Assembly (NCBI GenBank): GCA_037127255.1
Contig: JBANSL010000016.1
Location: 1,986,501-2,050,500, forward strand
DNA length: 64,000 bases
DNA from: Persicaria tinctoria
Taxonomy: Eukaryota; Streptophyta; Magnoliopsida; Caryophyllales; Polygonaceae
Reading direction: 5' to 3'
The notes below the pieces were generated by a model. It saw only the letters and a program-made list of their open reading frames with translations. It ran no database searches and was not told the DNA's origin. Positions 1 through 10,511 of the stretch are shown here, in pieces (position 1 is the stretch's first letter; every line of letters starts with the position of its first letter). The position numbers and the translations under genes were made by a program.

Positions 1-1800
1 TGATACCATTGGTAGATTCATATATAACTCAGCCTCTTATATTCCAACTTAGTAACTAATTACATATGCAATTTGCCAATTTTGTTTTTATTTCAACTTT
101 GGTGGGTAAAATCATAACATTTAATATAGGTTAATACTTAATAGTACGTCTTTAGAAATGTCGACATGTTTCAAATATAAAAAAAATATTCACCAATAAA
201 CACGATTTTTTTTTTTTACTATGTCAAACCAATAGCTGGGTGATGCGTGATGAGATTAAAATAATTGGGCAATATATATTGTCCTTATAATATATATGCG
301 TAATCAATTATAAGGTTTAGTAAATGTTATTTTAGAGTATATATATACTTATTAAAATTCAAGTTGACAACACCAAAATATTAAAGAAATGTGACGTATC
401 ACATATTTCGACATAAATAAATATGCTTGTCATTGGTAATGCAGATCTCCCGTAATATACTGTGCATCTTTCGATATATCACAAAATTATTTGAGGTATA
501 ACACTGCTTTAAAACATAAAAACTATATGTGTGTATTTCTTAAACTTATATTTACATGTGTATAAATTTTTATTACGAAAAATATATGAAAATATAAGTG
601 TATGAAATAAATTTTTTTTTTTTTAAATCTTCAAGGCAGAATTATACCCCAAATAATTTTGTGCTTGTTGTAACGAGAATGATAAACAAAAAAAGAAAGA
701 CAAGGTGGTTTACATGATTCAGTAACGATGTGTTACCTACAACCATGAGCAGAGAAACTAAATTCTTTATTATGGAGGCTAAGAACAGAACTGATTACAT
801 GGCGTTTCATGAGTATATATAACGATTCATGAAATCCTAAACAGATCACGATAAGCTCGTTATAAGAAAACATAGTATACTGTTTTGACAGGATGGCGCT
901 GCCCTAGTCCCTTATCAGGGACGTGTCATGAGACATTGCCCCTGAACCCCTTGTTAGGAGGTTCTGCCTCCTAAAACCCCTGGTATTTACCAATCAACAA
1001 CGGATTTAAGGCATATTAATAATAATTCATCGGATACTGTAAGTAATCTGTATTGGTGTAACGGGGAAAACCGGAAAACAAATGAAAAAGTGGTGTCAGC
1101 CACCAATTCCAATACTACTACTAATAAAAATAAAAGTGATAATTTTTTCGTTTAATATGGGGCTAATTAGATCCAATAGGATTCCCGTTTGGTAATTTGT
1201 GTTGATAACGATCCATGATTTTAGGCTCTTTCATTCATTAAAGGGTTAAATTATAACACCTTTTGGCCCATTTGTGGAGATCACTACTTTTTTTGCAAGG
1301 TTTGGAGGTTCAATTATCATAAAAAGGGATTTTAGATTTGCATTATAATACTTGTAAAATAAAACAATTGTGTCACTTTCGATGCAACCTATTGCAGATA
1401 GTTTTTTTGGACATTGCAAATTGGGCTCAAACATTCGGACATAAATGGGCTGGCCCATATATTCCCTTTGATAATGCCCATTGGAGGACCTCTATACTAG
1501 TCATGATTAATTAACAAAGGTAGAGATTGCAAAGTTGCAACAATTGTTTGGATAGGGTGAATATGGCTTTAGCAACAATATATTGAATCAACCTCCTTTC
1601 CTCTTCATTGTATTTTAGGTGACTATCACAAAATTTGAAGTGGAAGCCATTGCAATATGGATTGTTCAACATTGAAAATATTGAGATGTCTTGAACAATA
1701 TATAAGTTTCACAGATTATTTCTCTCATTGCCAATTGATTTTGAGATGGAGAACATCGTTGGATTTGTATATTGTTTGTGTTTCTCGTACGTGGGCCCAC
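1..1800. other. AT-rich spacer without recognisable gene
   Basis: I see no coding region here. The only open frames are short, lack splice context and resemble no family I know. A GC-richer patch at about 895-985 carries short inverted CCCCT/AGGGG and AGGAGG/CCTCCT segments and looks like part of an old repeat. The rest is AT-rich spacer with homopolymer runs. Confidence 0.6.
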
Positions 1801-1819
1801 TTATGATCTTACTCTAGCT

Positions 1820-2008
1820 AGTTTGTCTTGACCCCACCGGACCCAATCGACTTTAACAGAAACAATATATTGTACCTTATACAATCCCTTTGTTTCATCC
1901 TCTGTTATGTGAGCTAGCGACTCGAAAAAACCCAACCCTAGCTGAGTCATGCCTGAAAATCTAGTGACATTGTTAAAGTCAGTCGGCCCAGTGGGGTCAA
2001 GACAAACT
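1820..2008. repeat. Foldback with ~38-bp arms
   Basis: The left arm is 1820-1858 and the right arm 1971-2008. They are inverted complements over about 38 bp with a few mismatches; both contain TTGTCTTGACCCCAC or its complement. The loop is about 110 bp. It could be a small MITE-like foldback or a transcribed hairpin. No target duplication was identified. Confidence 0.55.
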
Positions 2009-2860
2009 GGAGGGAGGTCGTGTGCGAGCCCATTTACAGGAGACACGAACAACATACAAATCCAACGAGGTTCTATCTCAAAACCAATTGACAATGAGAG
2101 AAGTAGTCTGTAAGCTTATATATTGTTCCGTGACTCTGGTATTATACAAGAAATTGATGGTCAAATACGTGTTTATATATAATAAAGTCCAACCGGACCC
2201 CTATTTAAAGCACTTATGTAGACAGTAAAAGGGTGTTTACCAGGTCCTCGAGCGTGATAGCTGCTGGACCCAATTAATCTCGACATCGCAATTATGAAGA
2301 CGCATTTATGCAGTAGCTTCTAGGAATTCCTTAATTGGTTTCTTTGGGGGAGCCTTTGAATCCGATTGTGATGGTATGAAGCTATATGCAAATGCAATGC
2401 AAGTTGGGGTGTTGTTCAGAGTACAGCTTCGGGCAAGTTAGGCAACTTGGAGATCGATCTGCATTACATGTGTATATAGCAGTGTATGTATTAATTAATT
2501 AGGTAAGTGGTATCTAAACATACGACTTGGTCATATAGATTAGATAGGTATATTATATATACGTGTAGTGATCGACAGGAATACGATCGATCGATCAAGG
2601 GGCCGTCTCTATCATATCACAGTACACTTTAAGGAGTGTATATATTAAAAAGACTCTCGAGTCAAGGGTGGGTCTTGTATTATAGCTAGTTTTGTACATG
2701 ATACATATTATACAAGTCCTTATTTATCAGTCAAGTATGGTCCATCTTAATCATACAAGAAACTATATACATTCAGATTCATTGAATTATATACTTTGAA
2801 TTCATGTTTGGAATATATATATATATATATTCATTTTTTCTAATATATATATATATCCTC
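2009..2860. other. Spacer with (TA)n microsatellites
   Basis: No gene is visible. TA-repeat tracts lie near 2814-2830 and 2842-2856, directly before a MITE. The remainder is AT-rich sequence with no supported feature. Confidence 0.5.
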
Positions 2861-2864
2861 CGTT

Positions 2865-3135
2865 TGTACTCCTTCCATATTTGATATATGAGATAATGTG
2901 GTTTATTATTTACATACGCATTTTTTATTTGGATGATAAAAAACTATAAAATATACGTAGTAATAACTTTTTTTATAATATTTTTAATTCAATTTTGTAC
3001 TTAATTAATACTAATAAGTACAAAATTGTTAGAAAAAATAATAAAAAATGGATGTTTCATATAGTTTTTTTTATCATCCTTAAAACATGCGTAAAGAATA
3101 AATGACATATTTTGTTGAACAAATGGAATATATGA
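2865..3135. mobile_element. Stowaway-like MITE, copy 1
   Basis: A near-palindromic AT-rich element. The left end (CTCCGTTTGTACTCC, then TTTATTATTTACATACGCATTTT) is mirrored at the right end by AAACATGCGTAAAGAATAAATGACAT. The centre folds around ACAATTTTGTACTT / AAGTACAAAATTGTT. At least three further elements in this window share this fold (about 4185, 7632 and 12283) and one is partial (about 4854). CTCCGT-type ends and TA targets fit the Stowaway/Tc1-mariner class. Ends are approximate. Confidence 0.6.
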
Positions 3136-3513
3136 ATATATATTAGTTTGTATTTAAATCGAATTTACTGATGATCCCTCGTAGGATTTTCACTGATGAC
3201 CCCTCGTTGTTTTTTTTTTTTTGGGATATTAGGAAAGAATTCGGTTCGCTAAATTAATAAGTCTAGAACAACCGAGAGACCGGACAAATCGGTAGATGGA
3301 CTAATCGTCACGTATAATCGGAAACAAATTACAAAAGCAAATGACTGAAGCAAATAATATAAAGAAATTACACGAAACAAATAGCAGAAAGAAATTGCAA
3401 AACTAATCGTACAAATTACCATTCTACGCTAAAAACTACAAGCTAGTAAAACAAAAGAACCGAGTGAAAAAAAAAATGTATATAGAGAACTCGTAGATAA
3501 ATAGAGTTGATAT

Positions 3514-3541
3514 AAATAGATAGATAGATAGATAGATAGAG
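3514..3541. repeat. (GATA)n microsatellite
   Basis: About six perfect units of a four-base GATA/ATAG repeat within an AT-rich stretch. Confidence 0.9.
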
Positions 3542-3604
3542 TTTGTCTGATATTTTTGCCTACCTGGAGGGAAAGTGCATGTATGCAATAGTCCGACCAA
3601 AAGA

Positions 3605-3702
3605 TCAAAAGGAATGAATGCAACAAGCAATATTGATCGGTTTCAAAAGACCGGTCAAAAGGAATGAATGCAACAAGCAATATTGATCGGTTTCAAAAGT
3701 GT
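3605..3702. repeat. 50-bp tandem duplication in a promoter region
   Basis: The unit beginning TCAAAAGGAATGAATGCAAC at 3605 recurs at 3655, a period of 50 bp, nearly identical over 45 bp. It contains GATCGGTTT and lies about 150-250 bp upstream of the start codon at 3854. The paralogous gene at 8345 has no such duplication. Confidence 0.85.
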
Positions 3703-3756
3703 CAAACGATACGTTAAACCGGTAACCATAAATCTTAATTGATCACTGACGTACGG

Positions 3757-3785
3757 CCACGTCATCATCTTCCCGCCTTTAAATA
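3757..3785 (+). promoter_or_regulatory. Promoter block: ACGT-core element plus TATA box
   Basis: CCACGTCA (3757-3764), followed by TCATCTTCCC and a TATA-like TTTAAATA (3778-3785), lies about 70 bp before the start codon. The same order (CCACGTCA, TCATCTTCCC, TTTATAAA) occurs before the paralogue at 8345. CCACGTCA is an ACGT-core site of the bZIP-binding class. Its conservation between the two paralogues suggests shared regulation; that is inference. Confidence 0.6.
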
Positions 3786-3853
3786 CCTTCCTTCACTTCA
3801 CGTATACCTTCTACCGGAAACAAGTCAATTAATTAGTTAACATTAATTAATTA

Positions 3854-4093
3854 ATGGACACTATGGAAGGTCTGATTCCGTGCGTCTACAAAGCCTTCCT
3901 GCATCACAGGAATGGCGGAGATTGGATGATCAATCTCTCTCCTTCCTCCTACTCCTACACCAGGCTCCCCGTCAGCGATTCCTCCGACCGTTTCCAACCG
4001 TCCGATGTCACCCTGCTTAAAGCTCCGACCGTCCGATGTCCTCCTTCACCGGAAACCGTCAACGATGATCAAATGCCCCTTATGCAGTATTAA
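3854..4093 (+). CDS. Small plant-specific protein, paralogue 1 (79 aa)
   Basis: A single-exon frame of 79 codons. After MDT it reads MEGLIPCVYKAFLHHRNG, nearly the same N-terminus as the gene at 8345. The later GDWMIN, the S/T/Y/P-rich middle and the C-terminal VNDDQMPLMQY (VNDGQLPPMQC in the paralogue) also match. I recall short plant proteins beginning MEGLIP..VY as an uncharacterised family; no function is known to me. The first ATG is at 3854; homology favours the second at 3863, giving 76 aa. Compared with the paralogue it lacks about 15 residues in the third quarter. The protein has no signal peptide, membrane segment or Cys cluster. A conserved promoter block lies about 70 bp upstream and a MITE starts about 90 bp downstream. 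The two-copy conservation makes a real gene likely. Confidence 0.7.
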   Translation: MDTMEGLIPCVYKAFLHHRNGGDWMINLSPSSYSYTRLPVSDSSDRFQPSDVTLLKAPTVRCPPSPETVNDDQMPLMQY

Positions 4094-4184
4094 GGTGCCC
4101 CTATTGTTCAAAGAGAATCGGAGCTCTTGGTGATTGAATATGTTATACTTGTGTTGTGTATGTGATTTTACTATACCGATAGTA

Positions 4185-4410
4185 CTCTCTGTTCAGAAAA
4201 ACATTTCATTTACTATTCATACACGTTTTTTTAGAAGATAGGAACTATATTTAATATATCCATTTTTAATAATTTTTTTAACAATTTTGTACTTATTAAT
4301 AATAACTACAAAATTGTTTAAAAAGTTTATAAAAAATAGATATTTTATATAGTTTTATCATCTAAAAAAATGCGTAATAGTAAATAACATGTTTTACCAT
4401 ATAGATGAAG
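4185..4410. mobile_element. Stowaway-like MITE, copy 2
   Basis: A hairpin element flanked by TA on both sides (4183-4184 and 4411-4412). The left end CTCTCTGTTC and the complement of the right end CTTCATCTAT are similar. Subterminal arms TTTACTATTCATACACG / CGTAATAGTAAATAACATG and a central ACAATTTTGTACTT / ACTACAAAATTGTT fold match copy 1. It lies about 90 bp downstream of the gene ending at 4093. Confidence 0.65.
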
Positions 4411-4853
4411 TATATTCTAAGTTTTGAAGCGAAACTAGTATATTTATACAAAAGATATCAATCAGTATGTAAAAACTTATGTTTTGATATTGTAATGATA
4501 TAAAAATGAGGATATATGGATCCGGAATGAAGATCTTTTTACGTTGTGAATTGTGAACAAATTGATTATTATATAAATCATATATAGGTAACACCATAAT
4601 TATTCGTTAGACGTAATATAATTATTCATATGTGTTAATAGTTTTTCATATGAAAATTATTCGTCTTTTGTAACATGATTGTTCGTATTTATTCGTATGA
4701 GTGTGTGTACAAATAATTATGCTGTTATAAATTAATCATTTTTCTCTTCAAAATTTTCTATAAATCTTAAGCAATGATCTTTTCAGATTTGTTATCACAA
4801 TATAAAAGATGTTTAGAAATAATCAATTGTCATATAAAAATAATATACAATAC
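4411..4853. other. AT-rich spacer
   Basis: Nothing coding or structured can be supported between the two MITEs. Confidence 0.5.
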
Positions 4854-5284
4854 TACCTCCGTTCGGCGAAACATGTCACTTACTATGCACGCACGCTTTT
4901 TTATGAGATAATTAAAAACTATATAAAATATTCATTTTTTTTATAAATTTTTTAAGTAGTTTTACTTGGTCATAACATATTAACTTAAAGAAAAATTTAG
5001 AAATTCCATATTATTCGAGCTATTCGAGCCTAAATCGAACGAGCCGAGCTTAAAATCATGTTCAGGCTCGGCTTGTTTAGGTAAATGAACGAGCTCGAGT
5101 CGAGTTTTTTCGAGCCGAGCTCGAGCTGTTCAGCTCATATAACAGCCCTACTTACGAATAAAGATCCTTGGTCGATGGAGGATGATTCTCGATCGCGGAG
5201 TGCTAGCTTTGCTTATGCTTGCTACATATATATAAATACTAGCTAGACCTATATGATATGGTTTCTCTATCAAAACGGAGGGAG
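4854..5284. mobile_element. Disrupted Stowaway-like MITE with a second element's end inside
   Basis: The left end CTACCTCCGTTC (after TA) and the right end AACGGAGGGAG are inverted complements. After 4854 the familiar arm (ATGTCACTTACTATGCACGCACG, TATAAAATATTCATTTTT) is present. The opposite arm is replaced by sequence rich in GAGCCGAGC / GCTCGAGC from about 5010 to 5145, ending ACAGCCCTA. That motif set is typical of subterminal regions of hAT-like plant elements with AGGGCTGTT ends. I infer a hAT-type fragment inserted in, or recombined with, the MITE. Confidence 0.45.
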
Positions 5285-5289
5285 TGTTT

Positions 5290-6150
5290 GGTACGTAGTA
5301 GGGTTGTTCAAAATACAGCCCGACCCAAAAACCGAACTGAAAACTCCAAATTTCGCTACCAATAAACTTATAAGTATGTTAATTATTATGGTTAAATTCT
5401 TTGCATAATCGATGTTGGGGTGGACATTAATTGCATCTCAATTGAGATCAATTACTGCAAAAGCATTGCAGATTTTTTGCTTTTGAACAATCGATTTATG
5501 GATCATCGATCACACCTTTGAAGCCAAAACAAGTTCAATGGGAATCGAAAAAGGCATATCAAAGATGGTATTATTTGAAGCTAAGATGATCGATGGTGAT
5601 TGATGGATGCCTAATGGAGTAGATATGGATATTATGTGCCGTGAAGCAACCACATAAGGTACTAAGATTTCATTTCATCAAAATCTAATATCCAAGTCAT
5701 TTTTTTGAGGAAACATCTAATTAATTAATTTCATTTTCAAATCCCTAATTTCTGTACTTAGTATCATCCATAGATGATATAGATGCATGATAAGTACAGT
5801 ATATATATATATACATACTAAAAAGTGATCAAAACATATTTAATCGTTTGATTTCGAGTTCTATTATTAGGATTTCTGCTGAACTTTACGATGTATTATG
5901 GATTTTTTTTAATATATGAAAATATTGAAGACAACTCATAACACATTACTTGTTCTACTGAGAGGTCAGCAGATCGACAGATGACTAACCGTCGTGATAT
6001 AACATGGGCTGGAAAAAAAAAACAGAAAAAAGATGTAGCAACATATAAATTGAACTCCCATACAAAAAATTATGATGTATTGTGGATGATCTTAATTTAC
6101 TACCCAGTCTACCCTTACTGATCCTTTGTTACATCCACTTTTAGAGGGAT
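5290..6150. other. AT-rich spacer without supported gene
   Basis: No coding sequence of note. Simple TA repeats occur near 5802-5815. Confidence 0.5.
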
Positions 6151-6169
6151 TTTTTTTTTGTTTACACAT

Positions 6170-6372
6170 CTTTATTTGTAAATTAAAATGATTTTGTTTT
6201 AATCACGTACAACTGAAATGGAATAAAGAGGGGAGGAAATTCTACAATTGGTGATCTCTCCACTATTTTTACATCTTATATATTATAATGTCACAATCTC
6301 TTCTACTCTCTATTCCATTTCAACTGTACGTAATATTTAAGCAAAATCATTTTAATTAGTTCATAAATAAAA
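6170..6372. mobile_element. MITE-like inverted repeat
   Basis: The segment at 6170-6230 (TTGTAAATTAAAATGATTTTG, ACGTACAACTGAAATGGAATA) is mirrored at about 6305-6372 (TATTCCATTTCAACTGTACGTA, CAAAATCATTTTAATTAGTTC). The arms are about 60 bp and highly similar, with a loop of about 75 bp. Outer T-rich/A-rich flanks also pair weakly, so the element may extend to about 6140-6400. No target duplication was settled. Confidence 0.6.
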
Positions 6373-6710
6373 TAATAAAAAAAAACAAATCTCAACTAAC
6401 CAATCAAAAATCTTACACTAGATTAAATCAATTTATGCAGCTGTTGCAATGATGTAAGAGTTGTCAAATTTGCTTGCTCACTTAATGTCAACAAACAGAA
6501 TAAAGGTTGAAAGTGTACATCGATCAAAAAGGAAATATCTTCTGAGTTCTGATAAAATTAAAATATAAAAATAAAAATAAAATAATCCATTGTTTAGGGG
6601 TGCACATAGTTTTGGCAAATTATTAATTATATATTAAAATCAACCTCTCTTCCTCTTGTTTTTGAGTAATGGGGCGGCTGTCACAAAATTAAACGATTGT
6701 TATATTTAAC

Positions 6711-7451
6711 CTACGTTACACGGAAACGGAAACCGGAAGGGAAACGGAAACGAAAACGAAAACGGGGAAACGGCAATCCAAATTTTGTAGGAAACGGAAA
6801 CGTCGAGGAAACGGCAGTATGAATTATATGTTCATTTAAAGGTCTAAATAAGAGCAATAAAAATATCACCAAGTTATACACATAGAATGCAACATTATGC
6901 TACAAATTGAAATGTTCAATACTGTGATATATATACAATGTCCTTTACTCCATCAGCTACAGACCGAGTCGGATTGTTGACTTTGATCAACACTATGACT
7001 TCCGCTAGGACCACTACTCGCATTTGAGGATGACATAGTTAGAGCCGAGAGGGAGAGAGCACTGAGCAAGTGAGAGCACACCGAACAGAGAGAGAGAGAG
7101 GGGGGGGGGGGGCGTTGGAAGGGAGGAGAGGAGGGAAGATAAAAAATGGGAGAGAATGAGGTTACAAGGTGAGAGGGAAAAGAGAGTTTAGACAGGATAA
7201 AGTGGAAACATGTTTTAGAGTTTGGTTGTTTATTTTTTTCAATTATAAAATTAGTGGAAACGCCATCTTGCAAGGCAGAAACGTTTCTGACCAAGCGGAA
7301 ACGGTCAAGGTTTATGACTTTTCTGGTCAACGAAACGGTCAAAGTTTCCGACCTCTCAGAAACGTTTATGAGGTGTTTCCGCGGAGTTTCGGAGTTTCTT
7401 CGTATCTAGAAACGGAAAACCGCTATGAGATGGAGTTTCAGGGTATCATAG
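6711..7451 (-). mobile_element. Non-autonomous hAT element with 8-bp TSD
   Basis: The element is flanked by an exact 8-bp duplication TATTTAAC (6703-6710 and 7452-7459). Its terminal inverted repeats match at 13 of 17 positions: CTACGTTACACGGAAAC at the left, and the complement of the right end CTATGATACCCTGAAAC. The subterminal regions on both sides hold many GGAAAC/GTTTCC motifs, as in hAT elements where such repeats bind transposase. On the minus strand a short frame (ATG at about 7036, stop at 6953) encodes 27 residues starting MSSSNASSGPSGS, rich in Ser/Gln. That resembles the start of plant hAT transposases ahead of the BED zinc finger. I infer that nearly all of the transposase was deleted. 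A poly-G tract and a CT-rich leader lie upstream of that ATG. Confidence 0.88.
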
Positions 7452-7631
7452 TATTTAACCCACCAATACCATATATCGATCGATCAATCCCTCCCACTAT
7501 TTAGCATACAGATTATATATTGGTAACCCGATCCCATCATACCAACAACAAATCCCAAACCGCTCCCACGTATTTCAATTTAAGAAGGATTCTCTACTGA
7601 AATGCGTTATAACTCGTCACTAGTTTATATA

Positions 7632-7850
7632 CTATTACCTTAGTCTTAGTTTTCCTTTTAACACGTTTTTTAATAATGGTAAAAATTATATAAAATATCA
7701 ATAATTTTATTAATTTTAAAAAATAATTTCATACTTAATACAATTACATATAAAATTATGAAAAATATATTTTATAAAAAATTTAGCTTCTTAATGCAAA
7801 AAAATAAAACTACAAGTATTTTGAGACGGAGGAAGGAAGACTTATTCATT
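7632..7850. mobile_element. Stowaway-like MITE, copy 3
   Basis: The left part (CCTTAGTCTTAGTTTTCCTTTTAACACG) and right part (AAGTATTTTGAGACGGAGGAAGG) are inverted relatives of CTCCGTCTCAAAATA-type ends. The interior repeats the TATAAAATATC / ATATTTTATA and TACTTAATACAA core seen in the other copies. Ends are approximate. Confidence 0.5.
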
Positions 7851-8195
7851 TATATTTGGTCTCTTCACATATCTCAATACAACTCCGCAAGTTCAACAAA
7901 AGATAGCGAGTCTAGAATTTCATTCTCTTCTTAGCTATACCAGAATCGAGAGTTGACCATTTGACTTTATTGATCTAATACCATACTGAAATACGTTAAG
8001 GCTCGTGTATGGAGATCGTATACACGGTTGCTTATGCACTCCATCTTAAAAGCAATTGAGAATAAGATAAGTAGTCCACTCGCTATTGGATATATATTGA
8101 CTTCAACTTCAAGTTCATCTCTCACATCACATATAATAATCTTAATTTAATTACTGGCTTGCAGTGGACAGCTGGACTCACAGACACAGCCTCTT

Positions 8196-8224
8196 CCACG
8201 TCATCATCTTCCCTCCTTTATAAA
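8196..8224 (+). promoter_or_regulatory. Promoter block of the second MEGLIP gene
   Basis: CCACGTCA (8196-8203), TCATCTTCCC and the TATA box TTTATAAA (8217-8224) are arranged as at 3757-3785, about 120 bp before the start codon. Its retention in a gene 4.5 kb away, amid diverged spacer, points to selection or recent duplication. Confidence 0.6.
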
Positions 8225-8344
8225 CCTTCCTAGTTCCTTCACCCCAACCCTCCTGATTTCAAACTCACCCACCGTTGGGATAATTACCAATCCACGCCCC
8301 TTAATTCCACCTGAAATTAACAAGCTTGATCGAATCGTTTAGCA

Positions 8345-8620
8345 ATGGAAGGTCTGATTCCGTTCGTCTACAGAGCCTTTCTGCAGCACAGGAACGGCGC
8401 CGGAGACTGGGTGATCAACCGCTCCCCTTCCACCTCCTCCGCCTACTACATCAGGCTCCCCGCCGGCGACTCCTCCGGCCGCTTCCACCCCTCCGCCGAT
8501 GTCACGCTGTTCGACTCCCCAACATTCCAAGCTCAAGTCGTCGTCTCCACCGGAGCTCAGTCTCCTACCACCACTCGTCGATCGGTCAACGATGGTCAAC
8601 TCCCTCCTATGCAATGTTAA
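8345..8620 (+). CDS. Small plant-specific protein, paralogue 2 (91 aa)
   Basis: A single-exon gene of 91 codons starting MEGLIPFVYRAFLQHRNG, with GDWVINRSP, an S/T-rich core and the C-terminus VNDGQLPPMQC. It is the fuller of the two paralogues (see 3854-4093) and is more GC-rich than the surroundings, as plant coding sequence often is. The start is the only nearby in-frame ATG and matches the conserved N-terminus. The function is unknown to me; no membrane segment or catalytic motif is visible. The shared promoter block 120 bp upstream and conservation of both protein ends support an expressed gene. The sharpest differences from paralogue 1 are an insertion in the third quarter and the final Cys in place of Tyr. 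Confidence 0.8.
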   Translation: MEGLIPFVYRAFLQHRNGAGDWVINRSPSTSSAYYIRLPAGDSSGRFHPSADVTLFDSPTFQAQVVVSTGAQSPTTTRRSVNDGQLPPMQC

Positions 8621-8639
8621 TTGCTCAAAGGATCGGAGC

Positions 8640-9900
8640 TCTTTTGAGCTTCTGATTTCATTATTTAGTATCTTTCAAGTTTGAGAGCCAAATCGCGCTC
8701 TGCGTAGTAAAAATGGATGGTTTGTAAGCTTGATTCGTGTAATCGAATCTGAGCCATGGACAAAGGGGCCATGACTCGGAACATAACTGTAAATTTGGTA
8801 CTTATGTTTGACGAGTTCGAAAGTATGAGTTTAACATATTTTGTATTACTCAACTTACATCCGATCTTACAATATTGTTTGATCGGATGTTACATGATGT
8901 TATTGTATGATTTCGGGGCAAAAAAGAAGAAGACATGGACAATTACCTACCACCTCCAAGAGGATAATATAAAGTTTTGAGTTGTATGAATGAAAGGGAA
9001 ATTAGGTTAGGTGAGAGAGTGATTGTGTGAAATAGATAGAGATGCTAAAATAGTGAAATGTGTTAAAAATGTAATGATAAAACTTACCCTTTCAAAGGTT
9101 CAAGTTGTTACAAAAATCTGAGTTCGTTAACGACCCGCCACCAACCATTTTGTATTGATGTTACTGTCACGCTGACGTGGATGGGTTATCTAGAACTTTA
9201 CTGGCCCAACAATAGTTGGATTGCCCAAGCCCATTAAGATGTTCATTAGGCCCAAATATATGAATGGTTAAGTTGTCTATTTTCCCATCAAATCTTCTTA
9301 ATTTGTTTATATACCCGTTAAAAGTTCAAAATTATTTGTATATCCATCCAAATATACAAATTCTGTTTAATTGTCCAATATATAATTTTGTAAAATCTCA
9401 TTCAAAAAAATATTTATACTATTTTTTTTTTATCTATTGTTCACAAATAAAGTTGTGTTCATCTTCCTGCTTATTTGAAGTAAAAGGTACAATTCAATCT
9501 AGAGTTATACTTTTCTTAATCTAGAGGTATTACTAAATTGCTTCATTATGATAGATTTCAAGAACAATTCAATTATGGCTTCAAAAAAATGAAAAAATTC
9601 GATGCCTTTGAAGAAGTTGTGGCCTGCACCATATCTCTCTCTATCTCTTTAGAAGAAATGAATTATTAAATGGAGTTTTTAATTCATAATTATCATGAAA
9701 AAATCTTATATCGTATAAACAATTTTGCCTATACGGAAACACGAATTGATGAAAAAAATGTTAGTGGGCAACATGAGCAACGCCGGGGTTTGCTTGGTGA
9801 CAGTGGCGAAGCTGGGAAAAAAATACAAAAAAAGATAATTTTTTTTTGCTTATATTTAGTATTTTTAAGGTAATATAATACCTTTAAATGGTATTTGAAA
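8640..9900. other. Spacer with no supported gene
   Basis: Short open frames (for example around 9264-9524) are AT-driven and repetitive in residue composition. Nothing else is recognised. Confidence 0.5.
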
Positions 9901-9914
9901 CTAAAGTGCTATCT

Positions 9915-10210
9915 AGCTCAAGTGTTGGGTTCAAATCCCACCTCTTGTTTTTACTCACTGCTTGGTGATCCCATATGTGCTAGATCGGATTGAACCGAGG
10001 CCCGTCTCGATCGAGAAAGAGCTGAGAATTATGGTCCTACCAGGCTTCGGGATGGATATTGGGAGACCAAGGGATTACATGGGATGTACCTCAACTCGCA
10101 GAGAAAGAACTCTTCTGCGAGCCTAGCTTCTGAGCCCCCAATCATCGGTAATGTCCTGGTGGACGAGAGCCGTGTCCATTTGCCTCACAGGGCGATCAAA
10201 TCGAGCATTT
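9915..10210. repeat. tRNA-like B-box sequence, possible SINE or gene remnant
   Basis: GGGTTCAAATCCCACC at about 9930-9945 fits the pol III B-box (T-arm) consensus, but no full tRNA cloverleaf or clear A-box lies at the right distance. GC-richer sequence with several open frames follows to about 10330 and has no family resemblance I can name. A tRNA-derived SINE or a decayed gene fragment are both possible. Confidence 0.3.
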
Positions 10211-10511
10211 TCAAGGCAGAGATTGTTATGTGTTTGCTGTTTTAGATTCGCGTAATGCGAATGTAGATGTCGTTGCTTATAAAATGAAACATGGGAACGT
10301 TCAGAATCACTTCATTTACAACAGAAGAATGGAAGATTATGTTTTTTTTTCCTCTACAATGATCCTAACGCACCCGACAAAACGAAAAACAAAACTCACT
10401 GCAGCCTGTAACAGAAGACAATGGACAAAAACAAAAATACCTCCAGGTTGAAGCAGAAGACAATCCAATCTACATTTCTGAGGAAGGCATGCAATTTCGA
10501 CATCAACAGAG

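Noticed and set aside
6953..7342. A 129-codon minus-strand frame as a host gene
   Set aside because: It lies wholly inside the hAT element; most of it is the element's subterminal repeats read as protein.
9915..9960. tRNA gene at the GGTTCAAATCC motif
   Set aside because: No acceptor, D or anticodon stems can be built around it; only the B-box fits.
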